Of a stretch of 64,000 nt of DNA, positions 26,357 to 35,319 are shown in pieces; within the stretch, counting starts at the first letter, position 1; the number at the start of each line of letters is the position of its first letter. Location: the NCBI RefSeq assembly GCF_035920345.1, contig NZ_CP109149.1, positions 1,364,001 to 1,428,000 of the forward strand, written 5' to 3'. The stretch comes from Nocardia vinacea. Its GTDB lineage: Bacteria > Actinomycetota > Actinomycetes > Mycobacteriales > Mycobacteriaceae. Below the pieces are notes generated by a model. The model saw nothing but the letters and a program-made list of their open reading frames with translations, was not told where the DNA came from and did not search any database. The position numbers and the translations under genes are program-made.

Positions 26357-27360
26357 TGACCACGCGTTCCCTGCTACTGCGCGTCGCCGTGGCGATACTC
26401 CTGATGGGTGTGGTGCTGGCGGGTGTGTTCCGCTTGGTCGAGCGACCCGTCAGCGGCGAAACCGACACCTACACAGCGATGTTCACCGACGCGAACGGAT
26501 TGCGCCTCGGTGATGACGTGCGCCTGTACGGGGTACAAGTCGGCAAGGTGCGAGACGTCAGTCTGGACGGCACGCTCGCGCGGGTACGCTTCACCGTCAC
26601 CCGCGACCATCCGCTGTTCGCCAACAGCAAGGTCGCGATCCGATACCAGAACCTCACCGGGTTCCGGTATCTCGAGATCCAGCAGCCCGACCAGCCGGGC
26701 GCGCGGCGCGACTCGGAATCGGTCTTCGGCACGTCCGAGACGGTGCCGCCCTTCGACATCACGACCTTGTTCAAGGGCCTGCAGCCGGTCCTGGCGCAGC
26801 TGTCGCCTGATGATCTCAATCAGTTCGCCACCAGCATGCTCGCGGTCATCCAGGGTGACGGCACCGGGCTGGGGCCGGCGCTGGGCGCCATCGAGAAATT
26901 GAGCCACTACGCCTCCGATCGCCAGGCGGTGCTGTCGACGCTGGTGGGCAATCTCTCCCAGATCTCTGATCACCTCGGCGGCAAGTCCGGCAACGCCATG
27001 AAACTGCTGACGAATCTGACCGATCTGTTCATCACCATCAGCGACCAGTTGCCCGGACTCGTCAGCTTCTCGATCGAGATTCCGCCTGTGCTGCAACCGC
27101 TTCGGAGCATGCTGACCGTGCTGGGCGTCACCGGTGACCGCGACAAGGATCTGGACGCCGTGCTGAAGCAGGCATTCCCCGACCCGCAGGAGGCCGTGAA
27201 CGTCTTCGACCGCCTGCCCGGCCTGATCCAGGAGATGACGGCAGCCGTTCCGCAAACCGGGCCGGGGGCCGAACTCACCTGCTCGCACGGTGCCGCAGCC
27301 GCACCCGAACCCCTTCGAATGCTGATCGCCGGACAGAGGATCGTCCTATGTCACAAGTGA
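26356..27360 (+). CDS. MceB-type protein
   Basis: The 334-residue protein has a membrane anchor (LLLRVAVAILLMGVVLAGVF). The MCE domain reads ANGLRLGDDVRLYGVQVGKV, IRYQNLTGFRYLEIQQPDQP, where YQNL-x-RYLEL is typical of MceB. A long helical tail follows, with late Cys residues (ELTCSHG, IVLCHK). It overlaps mceA by an ATGA-type junction and mceC by 13 nt. Confidence 0.93.
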   Translation: MTTRSLLLRVAVAILLMGVVLAGVFRLVERPVSGETDTYTAMFTDANGLRLGDDVRLYGVQVGKVRDVSLDGTLARVRFTVTRDHPLFANSKVAIRYQNLTGFRYLEIQQPDQPGARRDSESVFGTSETVPPFDITTLFKGLQPVLAQLSPDDLNQFATSMLAVIQGDGTGLGPALGAIEKLSHYASDRQAVLSTLVGNLSQISDHLGGKSGNAMKLLTNLTDLFITISDQLPGLVSFSIEIPPVLQPLRSMLTVLGVTGDRDKDLDAVLKQAFPDPQEAVNVFDRLPGLIQEMTAAVPQTGPGAELTCSHGAAAAPEPLRMLIAGQRIVLCHK

Positions 27361-28382
27361 CACTCCGGCGGCGATTCGCCGATCGCCGCCGAGAACGTGC
27401 CGCGGAACGCTTGCCCGCCAACGATCTTCGGTGGGGGATCGCGGGGATAGGCGCCGCCGTGTTGCTGATCATCGCCATCGGTACGGTCTACGTGATTGGA
27501 ACTTCCCCGGAACGAACGTATTCGGCGGACCTGGCGCAGGCCGGAGCCGTCCGGTCCGGTGACGACGTCCGCATCGCCGGGATTCCGGTCGGAAAAGTGA
27601 AATCGCTGACCCTGCTGTCGGATCGGGTCCGGATGGAGTTCACCGTCGCGAAACAGGCATTCATCGGAGATCAGACCACACTCGACATCCGCATGCTGAC
27701 CGTGGTAGGCGGCAACTATGTGGCAGTCGAGCCTGCGGGAACGAAACCGCTGGGAGCTGCGGTGATACCGCAGGAGCGAGTCATGCTCCCGTACAACCTT
27801 ACTCAGGCGTTCCAGGATGCCGTTCAACCGGTCCAGAAGATCGACGGGGACATATTGCGACAGGATCTGGCCGCGGTTGCGCAATCGGTCGGCAACAGCC
27901 CGGATGCCCTTCGCGCAGCCGTGCAGGCGGCCGGTCACCTGGTCGGAATGCTGGACAAGCAGAACGCGGACATCTCCCGCACCTTGTCCATCGCCGACGA
28001 GTATCTGACGGCCTTGAACGAGAACTCCGATGTGCTGGCGAAACTGCTGACGACGCTGGGCACCCTCGAGACGATCGTCCAGAACAATAAGGTACAGGTA
28101 GCCCAGGCCCTGAACGATCTGGCGACCGTCCTGCACGATCTGACTCCGCTGGGACGGGCGTGGGACGAGTCGTTGAAACATCGAGCCCAGCCGCTCGCCG
28201 ACGCGATTCCCAAGCTGCAAGAACTCGGGAGCCGCTTGGGCGCGCTCATCGATTCCCTGCGCGGCTTGGAACAGCGCCTGCTTCCGCTCATGTCGGCCGG
28301 CGGCGGGGTGACCGTCGACCAGTCCGCCGTCACGATCCCGCTGCCGGCGGTATGTGTGCCCGTTCCCGGAGGGGGGTGCTGA
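27348..28382 (+). CDS. MceC-type protein
   Basis: The 344-residue protein has a membrane anchor at about residues 26-48. The MCE domain reads AGAVRSGDDVRIAGIPVGKV, IRMLTVVGGNYVAVEPAGTK. A long alpha-helical region follows, and a short tail containing VCVPVPGGGC. It starts inside the mceB gene. The helical tails of Mce proteins are thought to form the tunnel for lipid transfer. Confidence 0.93.
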   Translation: MSQVTLRRRFADRRRERAAERLPANDLRWGIAGIGAAVLLIIAIGTVYVIGTSPERTYSADLAQAGAVRSGDDVRIAGIPVGKVKSLTLLSDRVRMEFTVAKQAFIGDQTTLDIRMLTVVGGNYVAVEPAGTKPLGAAVIPQERVMLPYNLTQAFQDAVQPVQKIDGDILRQDLAAVAQSVGNSPDALRAAVQAAGHLVGMLDKQNADISRTLSIADEYLTALNENSDVLAKLLTTLGTLETIVQNNKVQVAQALNDLATVLHDLTPLGRAWDESLKHRAQPLADAIPKLQELGSRLGALIDSLRGLEQRLLPLMSAGGGVTVDQSAVTIPLPAVCVPVPGGGC

Positions 28383-28384
28383 AA

Positions 28385-29485
28385 GTGAAGAGAATTCTCG
28401 GATCGAGAGGGCTGATGTCGGCCGCCGTGGTCATCACCCTCGTGCTGGCCGCCGCGTTCGGGCTGAAGCTGAGCAAGCCGAGCCCGCAGATGCGCGGATA
28501 CTGCGCCGAAATGCCCGACAGCATCGGGCTGTACAAGGGCAGCGCGGTCACGATCATGGGTGTGCCGGTCGGCCGGGTCACCGACATCCAGCCGGACGGC
28601 GCCTCTGCCCGTGTGCAATTCACGGCCCGAGCCGACCGCAAGCTCCCGCCGGACGTGGGCGCCGTGACCGTGAGCGATACCCTGGTCGCCGACCGGAAAC
28701 TGGCTCTCATCGGCGCCGAACCGGCCGGCCCGGGCTGGGACGCCGACCGATGTATCACCAAAACCCTGACGCCCAAGAGTCTTTCGCAGACTTTCGAGGC
28801 ACTGACCGGCATCATCGATCGGCTGAACGGCTCTGGAGACCCCGCGCAGCGCACCGCCCTCGCCGACGGGCTGGACGCGCTCGACAACGCTACGGCGGGA
28901 TCCGGTGACCAGATCAACGGCATTGTCCTGCAACTGTCCAAGGCGCTCACCGCGCCCGACGCCGCCATCGGCCATATCGGTAAGCTCCTGGACGCGCTCA
29001 CCGAACTCGCGCATCGGGCCCGCGGGGGATGGCCGCAGGTACAGACGACCGTGACCGGGCTGCCCCAAACCTTCGGTGACATCGTCACCATCGCGTTTCC
29101 GCCCATCATCGAACTCGTCGCCGCGCTGTCCGAGCTACTGCCGCAAGGCAACGACGCCATCATGATGTTCGGGTCACCAGCTTTGCGAGCGCTCGATGCC
29201 ATCCCCGACCTGTCTCACATGATCGCGTCCGGGGTCGGTTCGCTCTCAGAGCTCATTCGGATGGCACCGGCCGTGGCGGCCGGATTCGCGACCGCGATCG
29301 ATCCGGCCTCGGGCAAGCTGACGATCGGCTACGCGCCACCGAAACTCGCACTCGCCCAACAAGATACCGAAAGGGTCTGCGCGGCCGTGCAGACGATCAC
29401 TGGGCAGCAGTGCCAGAGGTCCGACGGCGGTGCGGTGACGGTGCCTGCCCTGCCCGCGCTCCTGGCGGCGGCGAGCGCGCGATGA
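28385..29485 (+). CDS. MceD-type protein
   Basis: The 366-residue protein has a membrane anchor (GLMSAAVVITLVLAAAFGLK). The MCE domain reads YCAEMPDSIGLYKGSAVTIM, GVPVGRVTDIQPDGASARVQ, and the tail includes LTPKSLSQTFEALTGIIDRL. The early YCAxMPDxxGLYxGNxVTxxG pattern is characteristic of MceD. GTG 28385 is chosen because GGAGGGGG lies 8 nt upstream; GTG 28376 is an alternative. Confidence 0.92.
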   Translation: MKRILGSRGLMSAAVVITLVLAAAFGLKLSKPSPQMRGYCAEMPDSIGLYKGSAVTIMGVPVGRVTDIQPDGASARVQFTARADRKLPPDVGAVTVSDTLVADRKLALIGAEPAGPGWDADRCITKTLTPKSLSQTFEALTGIIDRLNGSGDPAQRTALADGLDALDNATAGSGDQINGIVLQLSKALTAPDAAIGHIGKLLDALTELAHRARGGWPQVQTTVTGLPQTFGDIVTIAFPPIIELVAALSELLPQGNDAIMMFGSPALRALDAIPDLSHMIASGVGSLSELIRMAPAVAAGFATAIDPASGKLTIGYAPPKLALAQQDTERVCAAVQTITGQQCQRSDGGAVTVPALPALLAAASAR

Positions 29486-30579
29486 GAACAGTCCACCGGG
29501 TTCGCCGCGTCGGCATGCACGTAATTGCCTGTGTCACTATGGTTTTCACCGCCACCGGATGCGACTTCCAGCCGGCCGATCTGCCCGTGCCCGGGTCCGG
29601 AGTAGGCGGGCCGACTTATCCTCTGCGGATCGAGTTCGGCAATGTGCTCAATCTTCCGCAGGGCGCCAAGGTCATCGCAGACGGTGTCCGGGTGGGTCAG
29701 CTGACCCGGGTCACTCTCGTCGACCCGGTCGCCGCCGCCCCCGGCGGAGTCGCGCGCCGGGGATACGCGATCGCCGACATCGTGATTCGGAAGTCGGTGC
29801 GACTGCCGGTGGGCACCACCGCGGAACTGCGTCAGGAGACTCCACTGGGAGATGTGCACATCGCGCTCACCGAACCGGCGAAAGCCGGCTCGGGCGAGTT
29901 GGAACCGGGCGCGACCATCCCGCTGTCGGATACCGCACAATCACCGTCGATCGAAGACATCCTGGCCGGACTGTCCACGTTCATCGGCAGCGGAGCGGTT
30001 TCGGATTTCCAGAGCATCGTCCGCAAGATGAACGCGGTGATGCCCAGGGATCCGGCCGACACGGCTCGGATCGCCGGCGTGCTGGGTTCAGATCTGTCCG
30101 ACCTGGGCGACCACCTGAACTCGGTCGACGCCCTGCTCGACGGCCTGCAGGCCACGGTGAACGACGGGCTGCAGCAGAACGTGCCGATCTTCGATGATCT
30201 GCTCACCCCCTACGGAGTCCAGCACACCACCGATGCGGTGAACGCCCAGATCGGCGTCATCTTCGTGCTGACGTCGCTGGGGCCCCTCGCCCCCGCTGCC
30301 AAGTGGCTCGCTCCCTTGTTGCAATCGCTCGACGGCACCACCCGGGCAGTGGTGCCCATGCTCTTCGGTAGCCACCCTCTCGATACCGGCTCGCCGTCGA
30401 ACATGAAGCAGCTCGTCGATCTCATTCAAAACAAGATCATTCCATTTGTCGAACGAGGTCCGAAGGTCAACATGGTCGATGTCACGCTCGCCCCCTCGGT
30501 GGGAGCCGCCACGATGTCTCCCGATGAACAGACCAGCCGCATCGTCGACGCCCTCCGGATGATCGGCGCGGTCAGATGA
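29482..30579 (+). CDS. MceE-type lipoprotein
   Basis: The 365-residue protein has a lipoprotein signal peptide ending VFTATGC, with the lipid-attachment Cys at about residue 27. The MCE domain reads FGNVLNLPQGAKVIADGVRV, LRQETPLGDVHIALTEPAKA. MceE is the usual lipoprotein (LprN-type) of Mce complexes. It overlaps mceD by ATGA. A hydrophobic stretch near residues 250-290 is typical for the family. Confidence 0.93.
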   Translation: MRTVHRVRRVGMHVIACVTMVFTATGCDFQPADLPVPGSGVGGPTYPLRIEFGNVLNLPQGAKVIADGVRVGQLTRVTLVDPVAAAPGGVARRGYAIADIVIRKSVRLPVGTTAELRQETPLGDVHIALTEPAKAGSGELEPGATIPLSDTAQSPSIEDILAGLSTFIGSGAVSDFQSIVRKMNAVMPRDPADTARIAGVLGSDLSDLGDHLNSVDALLDGLQATVNDGLQQNVPIFDDLLTPYGVQHTTDAVNAQIGVIFVLTSLGPLAPAAKWLAPLLQSLDGTTRAVVPMLFGSHPLDTGSPSNMKQLVDLIQNKIIPFVERGPKVNMVDVTLAPSVGAATMSPDEQTSRIVDALRMIGAVR

Positions 30580-31532
30580 ATCTTCGTGCGACAGTGTCGC
30601 TCTCGGCGATCGCCGCGGTACTGGTCCTCGGCGTCGGCTACATGACGGTCGGCGTTCTGCATCTGGACCCCAGGCGGACCTACATCACCGCCGACATGCG
30701 GATGGACAACTCGGGTGGACTCGGTCCGAACGCTCCGGTTCTGCTGGCGGGTATTCAGGTCGGCCGCACCGAGTCGGTGAGCAAACAGGCCACCGGCGTA
30801 CTCGTGCGGTTGCGCATCGACAACCGCTACCGCATCCCTGTCTCCAGCGACGTCCGCATCGAGCAGTTGTCTGCCCTCGGCGAGCCGTACATCGAGTTCG
30901 CGCCGCAGACCGGCTCTGGACCGTATCTCGAGAACGGGCAGGTCATCGCGGCGGATCGAGTCAGGACGCCGACGACGATCACGGCCCTGTCCGCCAGGGT
31001 GGTCGAACTGCTGAAGCAGATTCATCCCGAGTCATTCGCGCGCTTGGTCGATACCTTCAACCGTGCGCTGGCGGGAACGGATACCGCGATGCAGACGCTG
31101 CAACGGTCGACCGATCTGCTCGCCGCTGCCCTCCTGAGTCGCAAGGCATCCATCCGCCAGTTGTTCGCCGACGTGCAGGCATTGGGCGGCGACATGGACT
31201 GGCTCGGGCCCTCGCTCGCCGACGCCGGTCCGAAATTCGGCGAGTTCGGCGTGACGCTGAACCAGATTGTGGAGTCGGGTGCCGCGCTGTCCGAAAGCCG
31301 GCCGGTGCCCGACTATTTCACAGGCGACGGGCTCGTCCCGTTTCTCGGCAACCTGACGGCACTGGTGGACAAGATCGGTCCCGGTATCGCACCGCTGGGA
31401 CCGGCCTTGGAACCTGTTGTGAAGGATGCGGTGCGCCGAGCACCCGCCATCGATATCAGTGCGTTGATCGACCAAGCGCTACACGGCGTAGGAGACGACG
31501 GCGCAGTGCATTTCCGAGTTGGCGTCAAGTAG
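30576..31532 (+). CDS. MceF-type protein
   Basis: The 318-residue protein has an N-terminal anchor (VSLSAIAAVLVLGVGYMTVG) and the MCE domain (NSGGLGPNAPVLLAGIQVGR, VRIEQLSALGEPYIEFAPQT). The EQxSAxGEPYxxF segment is typical of MceF. It overlaps mceE by ATGA and ends the six-gene mce set. The tail is shorter than in many MceF proteins. Confidence 0.93.
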   Translation: MNLRATVSLSAIAAVLVLGVGYMTVGVLHLDPRRTYITADMRMDNSGGLGPNAPVLLAGIQVGRTESVSKQATGVLVRLRIDNRYRIPVSSDVRIEQLSALGEPYIEFAPQTGSGPYLENGQVIAADRVRTPTTITALSARVVELLKQIHPESFARLVDTFNRALAGTDTAMQTLQRSTDLLAAALLSRKASIRQLFADVQALGGDMDWLGPSLADAGPKFGEFGVTLNQIVESGAALSESRPVPDYFTGDGLVPFLGNLTALVDKIGPGIAPLGPALEPVVKDAVRRAPAIDISALIDQALHGVGDDGAVHFRVGVK

Positions 31533-31579
31533 CTGGAGTAACTGCCGGACATCGCCGAATCGGCGGAAGGACACCGAAC

Positions 31580-32185
31580 ATGAGCACAACCACCGACGAA
31601 GACGCCGACCGAACCGAAACCGCAAGTGAATCAAAGGTTTCCGACGAACCAGGCCAGCAGCCGCGCACCGTATCGATTCGACTGTCGACGGTACTGGTCA
31701 CTGCTGCGATCTGCGTTCTCACCACCGCCGCAGTGACGTTCGCGGCGCTGTACTGGTCGGCCAGATCGACCATTGCGGACCGCGATGCGAAAGCCGCCGA
31801 TGACCGGCATGCCGAACAGGTCGCGACGGATTACTCGCTGGGCGCGTCGACGATCGACTATCACGACGTCAAGGGCTGGCTGGGCCGTCTCCAGGCCGGT
31901 ACGACCCCCCAGCTCTCGGCCAAGTTCGACGCCACCGCCCCGCAGCTCGAGCAGATCCTGCTGCCGCTGCAGTGGACATCGAAAGCGTCACCGCTGTCCG
32001 CGACCGTGACTTCCGAGTCCGGCGGGATATACAAGGTCAACGCCTACCTCAATGTGACCTCCAGCAGTGCGCAGACGCCGGACGGAGCCCAGACCACCGT
32101 CACGTATTCGCTGACCATCGACCGCAATTCGGGTTGGAAGATCACCGACGTCGGGGGGCTGCAGAACTCGTTGCCGTCGAAATAG
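31580..32185 (+). CDS. Mce-associated membrane (Mas) protein
   Basis: The 201-residue protein has an acidic cytoplasmic N-terminus and one membrane helix at about residues 34-58 (VLVTAAICVLTTAAVTFAAL). An extracytoplasmic domain of the NTF2-like Mas/VirB8 type follows (YSLGASTIDYHDVKGWLGRL, YSLTIDRNSGWKITDVGGL). Mas proteins stabilise Mce complexes. Many mce operons encode two; only one is here. Confidence 0.88.
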   Translation: MSTTTDEDADRTETASESKVSDEPGQQPRTVSIRLSTVLVTAAICVLTTAAVTFAALYWSARSTIADRDAKAADDRHAEQVATDYSLGASTIDYHDVKGWLGRLQAGTTPQLSAKFDATAPQLEQILLPLQWTSKASPLSATVTSESGGIYKVNAYLNVTSSSAQTPDGAQTTVTYSLTIDRNSGWKITDVGGLQNSLPSK

Positions 32186-32252
32186 GGGTCGGCGGGTGAT
32201 TCGGGTCCCGCTGCCGATGCTGTCCTGCGGTGTGCGCTGTGATCGGTTCGAA

Positions 32253-32408
32253 TCAGTATGCGATGAAGAGGATTTCGTCGCGGGTGTACTCGTGCTCGGG
32301 GTGTTTCTCGGCCAGGTGGGCTCGCGTCTTCTCGACAAGGTCGTCCTCGTCCGTGCCACGGACGTACTCACCGCACGGGCAGCTGAGGCGGGTCTTCTGC
32401 ACCATCAT
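32253..32408 (-). CDS. DUF1059-like small protein
   Basis: A 51-residue protein, LSCPCGEYVRGTDEDDLVEK then TRAHLAEKHPEHEYTRDEIL and FIAY, fits the DUF1059 small-protein family. Its marker is a CPCG/CDCG start and an AxxHxxxxH helix that could bind metal. AAGGAG directly precedes ATG 32408 (ATG 32405 or GTG 32402 may be the real start because of spacing). It lies between the mce operon end and the TetR gene and is co-directional with the TetR. Confidence 0.75.
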   Translation of the reverse strand: MMVQKTRLSCPCGEYVRGTDEDDLVEKTRAHLAEKHPEHEYTRDEILFIAY

Positions 32409-32456
32409 CTCCTTGTCCGACGTGCTCGGGTGCCGTGCAGGTCGACGCCTGCACGG

Positions 32457-32975
32457 CTAGCGACGGTCGAGTATGCGCTGCGCGAGCTGTTCGGACGAGC
32501 GGTCGCCGCAGGAATCCGCGGCGTACCCGGTTGCGGCGTCGAACAGGGCGGCGGTGTAGATCGCCTCCAGGTTCTGGAGGATCGTGGTGTCGGGGCGCGG
32601 CCCCAGCGCGGCCCGGATTCTGCGCTGTATCTCACCCGCTGTCCGCGCGCGCAGGCGAAGCACGTCGAGGGCGTCGGATCTGAGATCGTTCTCTCTGCTC
32701 GACGTCATTTGTCCGGATATCGCCCGTGTTTGCGGCGCCGAGATCAGTTGGCGCCATAGCACTTCCGAGATCAATTGGGCATCGGATCCGAAGTATGTGT
32801 GCGCGGACGAGACGTTTACGCCGGCTTCGCAAGCGATGACCTGAACGGTGAGGCCCTCGAAGCCTTCTCGGGCGATGACGGTCCGAGCCGAATCGAGTAG
32901 CCGGTCGAGTATCTCGGCCCGATCTGTCTCGGAGTTGTCGAGCAGCTGACCGGTGACAGACAATTGATCGGACAT
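32457..32975 (-). CDS. TetR family regulator, paralog of the TetR at 44576
   Basis: The 172-residue protein has a TetR helix-turn-helix (LLDSARTVIAREGFEGLTVQ, ACEAGVNVSSAHTYFGSDAQ). It shares the distinctive segment YFGSDAQLISEVLWRQLISA with YFSSKEHLVSEVYWRRLIAA in the second TetR, so they are paralogs. ATG 32975 lies inside the perfect palindrome TCGGACA-CA-TGTCCGA, 8 nt after TAGCAT, suggesting a leaderless, autoregulated mRNA. The frame continues upstream, but the other starts lie ahead of the promoter. It probably controls the adjacent mce operon, the dehydrogenases or both. Confidence 0.87.
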   Translation of the reverse strand: MSDQLSVTGQLLDNSETDRAEILDRLLDSARTVIAREGFEGLTVQVIACEAGVNVSSAHTYFGSDAQLISEVLWRQLISAPQTRAISGQMTSSRENDLRSDALDVLRLRARTAGEIQRRIRAALGPRPDTTILQNLEAIYTAALFDAATGYAADSCGDRSSEQLAQRILDRR

Positions 32976-32989
32976 GTGTCCGAATGCTA
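32968..32989 (-). promoter_or_regulatory. Leaderless promoter with operator over the start codon (tetR, mce-adjacent)
   Basis: On the minus strand, TAGCAT (32989-32984) is followed by 8 nt, TCGGACAC, and then the start codon ATG TCC GAT (from 32975). TCGGACA-CA-TGTCCGA is a perfect inverted repeat and covers the start codon. This is the best-conserved member of the cluster-wide operator. Confidence 0.75.
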
Positions 32990-33058
32990 GTCCGATCTGA
33001 TGTACAAGGCAAGGGACTGCCTGGTCGGATCGGTGATCGCCCGCTGCGGTCGTAGTCG

Positions 33059-33170
33059 TCATCGGTCGAGTTGCAGGTCGCGCCGGAAACGCTGCACGTC
33101 GCGGATTTTCTCGGCTGTGGTCGCGGCGGGCCAGCAGTAGAACATCCAGGGCGTGGTGAGGATGTGCAGG
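33059..33170 (-). pseudogene. C-terminal fragment of an unidentified protein
   Basis: A minus-strand frame reads PDRPAHLHILTTPWMFYWPA then ATTAEKIRDVQRFRRDLQLD and a stop at 33059-33061. Its composition is protein-like (WMFYWP, RFRRDL) and it has no start codon of its own. It is squeezed between the TetR promoter and the DapB-like gene's stop. I cannot name the family; it looks like the last 37 residues of a deleted gene. Confidence 0.4.
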
Positions 33171-33191
33171 TGTGCGGGGCGATCGGGAGTA

Positions 33192-34277
33192 CTACTGCCG
33201 CACCGGCGTCGTGAACACGCCGGGTGCGGTCACCAGGGGGAGGTCGAGCATCGTACGGATGCCGGGCGCGGCCGCGACCACCGCGGGAATGGCGTTCACG
33301 ATGCGTCCAGCTGCCGCCACGATCGCGGCGTGGTTGTGATCGCCCTTGCGGCTGGTTGGGCAGATGTCCACGAAATAGGACGGCTCGCCGGTGATTTCGA
33401 CACGGTACGAGCCGCCCGCCTGTGCGGGTTGCGGCCAATCCGGGCACAAGTCCTCGCGCAGGCGCGTGATGTGCTCGATGACGATGGCCGGGTGCTCGCC
33501 GACCATGCCGCACAGTTCGAATCGCAGTGCGGCCAGACCGCCCTCGGGGATGTGTCCGGCGACGATGTCGAACGCCTCCGCGGCCGGAATCCGTTCGTAG
33601 CGTTCGGTGATCGTGTCCACGGTGATGCCGAGCCCGGTGGCGAGCTGCCGGATCGCGGGCCCCCACGCGAAGCTCAGCACGCCTGGCCGCAACAGCATCG
33701 GGGTTTCGTCGAGAGGTTTTCCGAAGCCCATGACGTCGAACATGACCGTCACGCCGTCGTAGGTCGCGTAGTCGGCGATTTCCATGCAGCGGACCTGCTC
33801 GACGGTCTGGCATGTACCCGTCAGCGCGAAGGGCAGCAGGTCGTTGGCGAATCCGGGGTCGACACCGGTGATGAACAAACTCGAATCACCTTGCCGCGCT
33901 GCCTCTTCAACCGAATCTATGTACTTCTGGGGCAATACTCGCCACGGATATTGCAACAATCCGGGGGCCGAGCCCACGACGTTCACTCCAGCCGCGAGGA
34001 TCCGCCGGCAATCCTCGATCGCCTCGTGCAGACGGGTGTCTCCCATCGCGCAGTAGACGACGCACTCCGGTTCGGTCGCGAGCAGTGCATCGATGTCGCC
34101 GACGGCCGCTATGTCGGTTGTGATGTCGAGACCGGCGAGTTCGCCGGCGTCTCGCCCGACCTTGCCGGGTGTCGACACGCATACGCCGGTCAGCTCGTAG
34201 CGGGGGCTTTCGATGAGGCCGGTGAGGGCAAGGCGGCCGACATTCCCGGTACCGACGTGGGCGACGCGGATGGGCAT
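33192..34277 (-). CDS. DapB-like NAD(P)-dependent dehydrogenase (2,4-diaminopentanoate dehydrogenase-like)
   Basis: The 361-residue protein begins with a Rossmann motif, IRVAHVGTGNVGRLALTGLI, followed by ATEPECVVYCAMGDTRLHEA and ILAAGVNVVGSAPGLLQYPW. The later FITGVDPGFANDLLPFALTG and FDVMGFGKPLDETPMLLRPG are typical of the actinobacterial dihydrodipicolinate-reductase-like family found in steroid and aliphatic catabolic clusters. The true substrate is unknown. ATG 34277 has GAGGAG at 6 nt. It is divergent from the FabG3-like gene and shares operator DNA with it. Confidence 0.85.
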   Translation of the reverse strand: MPIRVAHVGTGNVGRLALTGLIESPRYELTGVCVSTPGKVGRDAGELAGLDITTDIAAVGDIDALLATEPECVVYCAMGDTRLHEAIEDCRRILAAGVNVVGSAPGLLQYPWRVLPQKYIDSVEEAARQGDSSLFITGVDPGFANDLLPFALTGTCQTVEQVRCMEIADYATYDGVTVMFDVMGFGKPLDETPMLLRPGVLSFAWGPAIRQLATGLGITVDTITERYERIPAAEAFDIVAGHIPEGGLAALRFELCGMVGEHPAIVIEHITRLREDLCPDWPQPAQAGGSYRVEITGEPSYFVDICPTSRKGDHNHAAIVAAAGRIVNAIPAVVAAAPGIRTMLDLPLVTAPGVFTTPVRQ

Positions 34278-34337
34278 GGATTCTCCTCGCGAATTGTGGA
34301 TCAGTGCTGGTCAACATGACCTGGTCCAGAGTCCGGT

Positions 34338-34382
34338 CATATTTCCGGACAGTAGTCTGGATTGTGTTCCAGTTCGTATGTT
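34338..34382. promoter_or_regulatory. Overlapping divergent promoters with both operator classes (DapB-like / FabG3-like)
   Basis: For the minus strand, TACTGT (34354-34349) lies 8 nt before ATG at 34340-34338, almost the same sequence as at CYP51 (TACTGTCCGGA). That ATG opens a 9-codon frame ending at 34311, not coupled to the gene. For the plus strand, CTGGA-TTGTGT-TCCAG (34357-34372) lies 4 nt before TATGTT (34377-34382), matching the mce promoter. The predicted FabG3-like mRNA leader is only about 6 nt. Confidence 0.6.
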
Positions 34383-34394
34383 AGCGTGGCCGCC

Positions 34395-35135
34395 ATGGGA
34401 CGTGTAGACGGCAAAGTTGCACTCATCAGTGGCGGGGCGCGCGGGATGGGCGCCGCACACGCGGAATTGCTCGTGGCCGAAGGGGCCAAGGTTGTCATCG
34501 GCGACATCCTGGACGAGGACGGTAAAGCGGTCGCCGAATCACTCGGCGACGCAGCGCGTTACGTCCATCTCGATGTCACCGAGCCGGTGCACTGGGAGAC
34601 GGCGGTGAACGAGGCGCTGCATGCGTTCGGGAAGCTCGATGTCCTCGTGAACAATGCCGGCATCGTCAACGGCGGTCCGCTCGGGAAGTTCGATCTGGAT
34701 AAGTGGCGTCAGATAATCGACGTGAACCTGACCGGCACCTTCCTCGGGATGCGAGCCGTCGTGGAACCGATGGTCGCCGCGGGCGGCGGGTCGATCATCA
34801 ACGTCTCCTCGATCGAAGGACTACGGGGCGCGCCCTGGGCGCACGGCTATGTTGCCTCCAAGTGGGGTGTGCGCGGCTTGGCCAAGTCGGCCGCACTCGA
34901 GTTGGCGCCCCACAACATTCGCGTCAACTCGCTGCATCCGGGCCTGATCCGGACACCGATGACGGAGAACATTCCCGACGACTTGGTGACCATTCCGCTG
35001 GGCCGGCCCGCGCAGCCGTCGGAGGTCGCCACGTTCGTGCTCTTCCTGGCCAGTGACGAATCCTCGTATGCGACGGGCTCGGAGTTCGTCGTGGACGGCG
35101 GTCTCGTCGCAGCGGTACCGCACAAGACCTCTTAA
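34395..35135 (+). CDS. fabG3: FabG3-like 3-alpha/20-beta-hydroxysteroid dehydrogenase (SDR)
   Basis: The 246-residue SDR has [60 protein letters not shown] and [14 protein letters not shown]. As I recall it, M. tuberculosis Rv2002 shares these segments closely (GDILDEEGKAVA, [11 protein letters not shown], SDESSYSTGAEFVVDGG), and Rv2002 is a 20-beta-hydroxysteroid dehydrogenase. It likely reduces or oxidises a steroid-like hydroxyl with NAD(H). Its promoter matches that of the mce operon, linking it to imported substrate. Confidence 0.88.
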   Translation: MGRVDGKVALISGGARGMGAAHAELLVAEGAKVVIGDILDEDGKAVAESLGDAARYVHLDVTEPVHWETAVNEALHAFGKLDVLVNNAGIVNGGPLGKFDLDKWRQIIDVNLTGTFLGMRAVVEPMVAAGGGSIINVSSIEGLRGAPWAHGYVASKWGVRGLAKSAALELAPHNIRVNSLHPGLIRTPMTENIPDDLVTIPLGRPAQPSEVATFVLFLASDESSYATGSEFVVDGGLVAAVPHKTS

Positions 35136-35319
35136 GAGCCCGCGCGGCATACCTCCTGAGTTCCGGGCATCCTGCACCCGGCCCTGGCCGTATCCGCGCC
35201 CGGATAGCCGCCCGGCCCCCGCGTCGATGCCCCCGCGCGCACCCGCAGAGCGCAGCGGTGAGGCGGCCCGGGGCCGGACGGGCCCGAACCATGATCGAAC
35301 CGCGTATATGGAGGCATCG

